From the NCBI GenBank assembly GCA_029449235.1, contig JANATG010000011.1:30001-94000 (forward strand): a stretch of 64,000 nucleotides of DNA, in the 5' to 3' direction. Positions 56,651-64,000 of this stretch are shown here, one piece after another; the stretch's first letter is position 1, and every line of letters starts with the position of its first letter. This stretch comes from Linnemannia schmuckeri. Its lineage: Eukaryota; Mortierellomycota; Mortierellomycetes; Mortierellales; Mortierellaceae. The position numbers were made by a program, and so were the translations under genes. Below the pieces are notes generated by a model that was given only the letters and a program-made list of their open reading frames with translations, was not told the origin of the DNA and searched no databases.

Positions 56651-57923
56651 TGAAAGGACGTTGCTACTGCTGCATACGTAACTTAACTTTAATAATATTA
56701 CACCTTACAATGACGCAATGCGGGGCTTATTTCGTTAGGAGAAGGTAATGGCAACAATAGGCAATGATGTTGAGGGAGGTGTGATAAGTCATGCGTGTGC
56801 ATTTGCTCAATGCTGGTTCCTATGTGCCCTGACAAAAGCATTCATCCCCATCGATCACTTGCTTATTTGCTGCTGTCGCACACATGTCCGCTGGGTTAAA
56901 TGGACACATACAGAAATACATAAACGGTGGCTGTGGGGGAAGACGGAAGCAGAGTGTGGAGTGGAATAAGGAAATGACATAGCTGCTGAGAGGGGAAACG
57001 GAAGATAATGGAGACACAGAGATAGAGGTGAACTAACCAATGCTGCAACCGTGAATTGAACAGTTTCCGCCTTTGTCTCTCTTTCCTTTCTTCTTCACTC
57101 CATTGCTGCCATCCCTTCATTCCCTCACATTGACCTTGTCCATTTTCTTGTTGTGAGGTGTTCATTTCAGAAACCCGCTCTCTGTGCACATTTTTACTCT
57201 TCACTTTTAACGATCACCCCTTCCTTACATTTCTTGCACTGACCCCTTCTCGCTCTCTCTCTTTCTCTTCTTTTACGTCCCTCACTGCCCTGCCCTTCTT
57301 GACAGCTGGCGCTTCATTCCATACCTTCACCGCCTATATCCATTCCTGTCAGTTTTATCTACCTTTGCCCTCACATCGTCCTTCTCTATACCTCTTCGCT
57401 TTTCAGAAATAAGGTAAGACGACCAACTACCCCTCCTTGATCCTTTGATGACCTCTTTTGGATATGCTGTCCTGTTTTGGAATATGGTTCCAGTTCGTTG
57501 TACATAAAGTCCACCTGTAAATGCGTTGGCGCATGTACCAAGTTGACCACATTTACTATTCCCTACTTTCATATGAAGAAGAAAGGGAGGAACACAACAA
57601 AGGAGAAAGATAAAGGCTTGTTTGTTCAAGAGTTGTTTGGGTGCTTCTTTTGTAGGTAGTTGCGTTGGCCCATGTTACTAGCGGGAAGAAGTAAAAAAAA
57701 TGAGGAGAAAAGTGGCTCATATTCACCGCTAGTTTAGCATAATAAACAACCATGATGGACTTGAGGCGTTTTCAGCTTCTCTCGTTCTTTCTCTTCACTC
57801 TTTCGCTCATTATCACCCATTTATTACTTACAGAATATCTTTTTCAAATCGCTCACCCTCCTTTCTACTCTTCCTTTTCACTACATCGTGTAACAGATAC
57901 CCTCGCCTAGCAGACCCACAGAC
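56651..57923. other. Intergenic, 1.3 kb, no gene seen
   Basis: 3' flank of the UBR/MIR gene, then C/T-rich stretches (57060-57390 and 57780-57900) like the leaders of other genes here. A GTAAGA at 57413 and later YAG sites could mark a 5' UTR intron of the next gene. No coding frame supported. Confidence 0.4.
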
Positions 57924-60900
57924 ATGTTGGCGACAAACTCAATCAACGGTACCTCCGCGCAGGCCACAAGTGCCAGCACACGCACTCTCAACCAACCACT
58001 AGAACATCAACCACAGCCTTCAGTCCCACCCCCCCGCTTTGTCACCGTCAACAACAACAGCAACGCGACCAACACCAGTACATCGAACGTGAACACGCGC
58101 CCAACTCAGAGAACCCGATTCCTGCGCTCTCACAAACCACCCACCATCACCACCCACAAATCTACCATTGGCTCTGGAAGTATCTTACAGATGCAGCAAC
58201 AAGGAGGCAGTGTACAGGAGACATATACCTCAGTGAATACCCCACGGTCTGTCAATGTGCGTCGTAAACCCGTGGCTGCGGTCTCTTACTCACCTGTGAG
58301 CGCCACTTCATCGATGCCCCTTCCTCCCGGCAAACCGCCTCTGCAGATACTAAGGATTCATCCCGACGTACCACCACCATTAGCAGTGTCAGTCAAGGAG
58401 AGAGTTGACAGAGCCAACAATAACAACTACAGTAACAGTTACCGCGACCAAGAGATGGCTGACAAGAGTCACTCAGCAGGAGCAGCTCCTGTCCTTGCCA
58501 GAAACGGCTGCGATCACTACGCCAACACCAACACGCCTACTACTCTGCAGAGAAGAAATTCGGTGAGACAGAACAGCAACAGCAGTAGCAGTGGCGGTCA
58601 TGGCGGTAGAGAGAATACCAGCAGCTCCAAGATTCTTGGCAGTGTCAGCAGCAATGGCAGTGGACCCTTATCCCTCAAGAGGAAGATCAGTAATGGAAGC
58701 CTTCAGAGTAAGAGCGGAAGGAGTGGTATCAGAGGAGGAGGAGGGAACATGGGACAAAAGTTTGGCGAGTTCCTCACGATGAGTGGGTCGTTGCTGGGGA
58801 GCAAGAAGCGCGGGAGCGATAGGAATATCAAGTCTGCACCCAGCAACACAGAGGCAACTTCGCCCTCGTCTCCGACTTTCATCAGCAGTGGTAGCAACAA
58901 GATGGCAAAGATGACGAGTACGATGCTGTTCTCGAAAAAGGACACTTCAGCATCATCGACATCACCCAAGACACCCAAATCATCACTCCTGTCCAGTATT
59001 TTCAGCTCCGACGGTCGTCATCAACCACACCTGCCTCATTCACCCTATCGGTCAATGTCGACGCACCAGACCAGCAGCAGCAACAGTAACAAGGAGGGCA
59101 GTAACAATACACCATCCTCGCCTATGGACCATGACATGGGTGGTGACGATTACGGATACCCTACAGGACAGCAACAGCAGCAGCAAAAGCAGCATGGTGG
59201 TCATCAGCATAATGGGTCTTCGTGGGACGTGGTCGGCGACGACAAGATTGTCAATTGGGAGCTAAACAAGACCATGCCGACGTCGTATTACGAGGACGAG
59301 GCGTTTGGTCTTTGGATCCGACCCAACCATGAGGCCCGCACGACGATCAGTGGTGCCGATGTTGAGAAGGCTGAGAAAGAGGGTCGAGACAACAACAACA
59401 ACGACGCATACAGCTATCCAAATGCTGAAGCCAAGGAGACGAACCGGCCAGAGTTGGAGGACATGGAGGTCCTAGAGGAAGTCCTTGATTTCTGTAAGTC
59501 CCTCTCTCTCTCTATTTTTCTTTGGAATGACCTATTCCGCTGAATTTTTTCTGTGTGGTTTGACTAACGCTTTTACTTCTTATCCACTTTACTTGTGTTA
59601 CGACACGAATAGCGATTATTATTCTCATGCGGGCATCAGCCAATCTATACCCCTTCATTGCCAGTGCGCACTTAAAGTCGATCCCTTTTAACATCCTTTG
59701 GAGGTCCCTCCAATATGTAAGCAACCTTTACCTTCGCATTCAACAGCCTCATTCATGACTTGCAAAGTAGCATTGCCATTCTACTCTTTCAATACTAATC
59801 GACTGTTGTAAATGCTTAAATCCTTGGCGAGAATAGAAGGAGCACAATTTCAGGAACCACAACATTCGAACACTCAAGGAGTACCAAGACTATGTGATGG
59901 CCGACATTGGATGCGCCATTCAGGCCATGAACGAGATCTATGATCAGCAGGAGCGGCCTTTTGGTCACCCAGACAACTTTGCCCGCGATACCAAGCCTCG
60001 CCCAGGAGTTCGATCGCCCCCTGTCATTATGCCCCCTAATCGTGCCATTCAGCCTACTACCAACAACAACAGCAACAGCAACAGCATTCAGTCCAAGGGA
60101 CCTTCATGTCATGGGAGCGGTATGTTCAGCATCAACACTAACAACGGTGGCCACCTCTTCTCCAATGGCAGCAATCTGCACATCCAGAGTCCTCAGAAGC
60201 GACCATTGATTCAACAACAGGCACTTTTGACTCCTTCCTCGGCGGCCTCGCCGTTCAAGAAGCATCGTCGTCATACATCGGTCCCTGGAGGCCGACCGAC
60301 GATTTCAAGTATGATCACGTCGATCAAGCAGAGCATCCCCTCACCCATCTCGTTACACTCTGTGCACCCTGCCCGGAGTAGTAGCGTAGAAGGCGGGTAC
60401 AGTCATCCGTACTACTCTTCCTACCCAGATGGAACAGCATTCCTGTCAGGGCTCCCCGCAGGCACACCCACCTGGTACAGTCAGGCAGGCTCACCAGAGC
60501 CACCCAATCAACCATCGAGCACACATTCGTTCACCACCAGCTTCTTGAGTTCTACTAGCAGCGGTGGCTGCAGTAGCTCTAATAGCAACTATAGCGGAGG
60601 GAGCCACTACAGCTTTTCTAGCGTGGGCGGTGAAGATGGCGGTGGAGGTGGAGGCTTTTTCTCTCAATCGATCCAGACGATGATTAACTCATTCAGGCAC
60701 TCAACGATCGGAGGAGGAGGGAGAGGAAGTACTGCAGGAGACTCTTTAGTTTCTTCAGCGAGTTCGCAGTTCATGACCCACCCACCCAATCTCGCCATCT
60801 CCCCCATCCCGCTGACCAAGCAAGAAAAGAAACGCCTCCACCTTGAGAACCAATGGCGGGTCGATATCATGCGCCGCAAAGCCCATCTTCGTGGGTGGGC

Positions 60901-62398
60901 CTGTCGTGCGTTCATGACCTTGTACGAATTCTCACTCCAGAGTGCAGCGTCATCGCTGCATGAAGAGTTCAAGGACATGTACCGGATCATCCGGGCGATC
61001 GTTGAGGTCGACGCGACGGCGACGGAAAAATCTCACGAGGCGCTGGCGATGGTCTTGGCGCAGGCACAAGAGCGCGAGAGGGAGCCGTTCCAGTTGAGGT
61101 ATAGTCAGTACAGTACCCCTGCGCCGACTGAGAAGGAGATTCATGAGGCGAACGAAGAGGCTGTGAGGCGCTTCGAGGCGGACTTCAAGGAGGAGGCGTA
61201 CAAGGAAGTATCTGCTGCTCGTGCTGCTGAGGTGGTAACAACTCCACAAATGACGCGTGAGGTTCTTGGTGGTGTTGGTAATCATCATGAGCAAGGGTCA
61301 TTTAGGTCGAGACTTGATGGTGTATATCATGACGACCGAGTGGCACCGTTGAGACCCGTCATCATAGGGATGAGCGGACGCGTACACGAAGAGTCTCCTC
61401 TTTTAAGTGCCTCGTCCTCTCCTTCACCTTCATCTTTGTCGTCACCAGGCCATACTCCTTCGTTGACACCCTGTTCATCAACCTTCTCATCGCCAACCAC
61501 GCTATCAACGTCATGCTACTCCGCCTATGAGAACATGGACCTCTTTGGTCTACAGCGCCACCCTATCTGGGACCCACTCATGGACCGCCTCACAAAGTTC
61601 GACACCACACACCACGAACTTGACGCTCGCAACATCTTTCACTTTTTCCGACGCATGAGTCTCGACTCCCCTTCGGTCTCAGAACCGTCCTGCCAGAACC
61701 TCCTCGCCGACGAGTCCCGTGATGAGCTACTGGCAGTTCTGTGGACGCTCGAGAAATGTGTCCGTGAACGACCTGATGCGCAGCAATCGCCCACATGGTT
61801 CCGGTTATCGTCGAGCGCAAGTGCGGTCCAGGCGATTTTCCAGGCTGGAGGCGTGATTCCCTACTTAAAGGAGTTGCAACAGAAGGATTTGAGGCACCGG
61901 GATCCGATCCAAACGGTCCACCCTGTGACATTGACAGGATACTTTAAGAGACTGCTGAAGGATTGTGGAGGATTATTGCTCAAGGAGACCACGGCCCTGT
62001 TCGTCGAACTCGCTCGTCCTGCTACTGATAACGGAGGTAGGCTTTTACGTTTTAATTTTACTTGTTCATTGGCTTGCCTTTGTTGGCAGCTCTTTATTCA
62101 TCGCGCAACCTTTTTCCTTCCTCAACAAATAGATTTCTGGAACCTGGAAAAGTTGAGCAGAGTCGACCGTGCGTTGCTGTACCGCGTTATCTGTCTGGAC
62201 TACAATCGCGGCCGAGTCTTCCTCCAGATCTCGAGGCTGATGGAGCAGATCCTCGAGTCATCGCCCAAGGACATGGAATTGGATGCGTTTGCACTGTCAA
62301 AGATGGTCCAGGTGGTCGAGCTGAGTGGTGTGTTGGATATAAAGGCCTTGCGAAGGTGGAATGGAGCTTGGTCTTCTATCATCCTTGGATATATGTAG
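57924..62398 (+). CDS. Large disordered protein with a C-terminal RhoGAP-like domain
   Basis: Four exons fit in frame: 57924-59493, 59613-59716, 59837-62036 and 62133-62398, giving 1,379 residues. The first 500 residues are Ser/Asn/Thr-rich with Gln and Pro runs. Exon 2 encodes a hydrophobic helical segment (SIIILMRASANLYPFI then ASAHLKSIP), followed by KEHNFRNHNIRTLKEYQDYV. After another Ser/Gly-rich stretch comes a helical part (about 870-960, KKRLHLENQWRVDIMRRKAH). The last 190 residues resemble RhoGAP: ELLAVLWTLEKCVRERP, WFRLSSSASAVQAIFQAGG (arginine-finger position kept), VTLTGYFKRLLKDCGG, and LSRVDRALLYRVI. RhoGAPs speed GTP hydrolysis by Rho-type GTPases in polarity and actin control. 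The match is by eye and partial, so the activity is tentative. Confidence 0.7.
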
Positions 62399-62812
62399 TA
62401 TTACCTCTTTTTCATTTTCAGTGTTTGTATAAATTGAATTGCTTTGAGATTACAAAATACAAGGCTTTTTGCACACACGCATCGTTTCCTTTTCGGTTCA
62501 AATAGCTCAAGGTTCATATTTGTGTGTATGTGTGTATGTGTGTACGGGGGTCACAATGAGGCGTAGAGAGCAGAAAAGGAAATTTGAAAAAGGTAATCAA
62601 AAAAGAACGTGTGAATGAAAAAATAGGACGCGTTTTTTTTGCTTACACTATTTTTTTCACTTTTGTAATCTGCACAAAATGACCGCGTGCTTTGTCTCGA
62701 AAAAGTAATGAAGCAGTTGAGGCAGAGAGAGATCAGTCGCTAACGTCTATTTAAATTTGATATGCAGCCGAAAATGGGCCAAGTGAAATCTGATCAAGCG
62801 CGTTTGACAAAA

Positions 62813-62855
<43 letters not shown>

Positions 62856-63169
62856 CAAGAAGCGAAAGGCATGTGCGAAACGACATACAAAAAAAAAGGT
62901 GGGAAAATGGAAAATAAAAGTGGACCCAATCACATAGCACCGACTTTCAGGCGACAACACCACCCTCTTTCTCGCTAATACTTACTCCGGCTAACTCCTG
63001 TCTTTCTTTTGTTTATTGTCGCTCAGACTCACACAGCACAACAACAGCATTCGAGGTGATAGCGACAAGGAATGGAGGATATGACAAAAGGAAGATAGAA
63101 AAAATCATCTAGATAGTTTGTAAAATAAGTCAGTCAGATCAGAACACTTCTGCCTTCTGAATGGAAATG

Positions 63170-63216
<47 letters not shown>

Positions 63217-63491
63217 CAACCGCGTCCCTTCTCGGTGCAAGTTTATTTTTCAGCAAAAACGATAAAATGATCTTTGATCCGCTAACAAAAATGCGCCGAT
63301 CGATTGCATTTCACCACCTGAAGACTGATGTCACGAGTCAAACTGTCGAGAGAGGAAAGTACAAAAGAAAAGGTGCTGCCTCAACACCTTCTTTCTCTGC
63401 CTTTTCCATCTCTTTTTTCTTTTTCCCTCACATTTTGACCTTTCTCTGACACTCTTTCCTAATTCTGCTTCTATCCATTAAACAATTTACT
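62399..63491. other. Intergenic with two long poly(A) tracts
   Basis: A-tracts at 62814-62850 and 63170-63212 (over 35 nt each) look like tails of retroposed sequences or slippage-prone runs. I cannot identify element bodies upstream of them. (TG)n-like sequence lies near 62520. No gene. Confidence 0.45.
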
Positions 63492-63794
63492 ATGGCTGAA
63501 GAGACTATCCAGCGCATCGCCCGAGGGATTGGTTTTGGACTGGATTACTTCTACTCCCTGAAAGCGGTCTACCGGGACATCAAACCCGACAACATCCTTG
63601 TTACCGTATCCCGGGAGGCCAGGATCACGAATTTTGGCTTCGCCGCCATGATGGACAAAGAGGATAAGGTTGGAGAAAACATCATGCCGCTGTTTTTTTT
63701 TTTTTTTCTTTTGGGGAGAGCCATGAGCGTGGATGCATTGCCTGTTTGCTTGATCAAGTGGATGTCTAAAAATGAAGAACTAACAGACGCTTGA
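63492..63794 (+). pseudogene. Degenerate protein-kinase fragment (catalytic-loop region)
   Basis: A 100-codon frame from ATG 63492 matches only the middle of a kinase domain: helix E (RIARGIGFGLDYFYS), the catalytic loop as YRDIKPDNILV and the Mg-binding motif as ITNFGFAA. Active kinases have HRD and DFG; here His is Tyr and the DFG Asp is Asn. The N-lobe is missing, and the frame runs into a T16 tract (63694-63709) with unrelated sequence after it. YRDIKPDN without the metal-binding Asp cannot catalyse normally. It is best read as a decayed duplicate or retro-copied fragment, less likely a small pseudokinase gene. Confidence 0.6.
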
Positions 63795-63816
63795 TTTTTA
63801 TTGGCGCTTGCTGCAG

Positions 63817-63980
63817 CTTACTATAGGCTACACGGAAACAGACAAGCCGAGGACGAGATTACTGAGACGAGCTCTTATGACAAAAAAGTCGACATTTGTC
63901 GTTCAGTGGGACAGTCCTTTACATATTGACGAAGAAGTTTTCGAAGAAGAGGGCAGCGAGACCTATACATTCACCATCAA
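63817..63980 (+). CDS. Single exon of a gene running off the right edge
   Basis: Between a TGCAG acceptor (ends 63816) and a GTAAGC donor (63981) lies a 164-nt open stretch. It reads LTIGYTETDKPRTRLLRRAL then STFVVQWDSPLHIDEEVF and ETYTFTIK. Amino-acid usage and flanking splice sites suggest a real exon, but I do not recognise the family and cannot tell if it joins the kinase fragment upstream. Confidence 0.4.
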
Positions 63981-64000
63981 GTAAGCAACTTATTCATTGT

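Overview
The window is nuclear DNA of a filamentous fungus. Genes are split by short introns (mostly 50-120 nt, GTAAGT-like donors, CTAAC-like branch sites, YAG acceptors). Fungal genes such as RIM20/palA, LST4/FNIP, ATP12, MZM1 and SKP1 are present, and the proteins carry long Ser/Asn/Gln-rich disordered stretches. The gene style and the decayed WD40-repeat gene suggest an early-diverging lineage (Mucoromycota, perhaps Mortierellaceae). That placement is an inference, not a measurement. All exon boundaries given here were read by eye from splice signals and reading-frame continuity.

Layout. 1-1066: 3' end of an unidentified Asn/Ser-rich gene. 1701-7962: a large PAS-PAS hybrid histidine kinase with a degenerate middle receiver and a normal C-terminal receiver. 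8.5-26.8 kb is a transposon-rich block. It holds a decayed WD40 gene split by a hAT-like nonautonomous element; a tRNA-Glu gene with an apparently intact Ty3/gypsy-type LTR retrotransposon (LTRs identical by eye) inserted about 16 bp upstream of it; a LINE remnant carrying a nested SINE-like insert; a second copy of the hAT-like element; an 805-bp element built from about 23 copies of its own terminal motif; an intact PIF/Harbinger transposon (transposase plus Myb/SANT-like partner); a tRNA-Pro gene; and two LINE scraps. 26.8-28.8 kb shows no gene.

From 28.8 kb on the sequence is mostly conserved single-copy genes: FNIP/LST4 (TORC1 and amino-acid signalling); MZM1 and ATP12, two mitochondrial assembly factors divergently arranged around 466 bp; a PH-Sec7-PH protein whose Sec7 domain lacks the catalytic glutamate; SKP1; RIM20/palA (Bro1 and V domains, pH/ESCRT signalling); a 1,657-residue protein with a MIR-like domain, six tandem UBR-type zinc fingers and two more MIR-like repeats but no RING or HECT; and a disordered protein ending in a RhoGAP-like domain. 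The right edge has a degenerate protein-kinase fragment and one exon of another gene.

The genes do not form a cluster or pathway. The strongest candidates for something undescribed are the tandem UBR-box/MIR protein (50715-56650) and the 805-bp element with its motif arrays (21506-22310).
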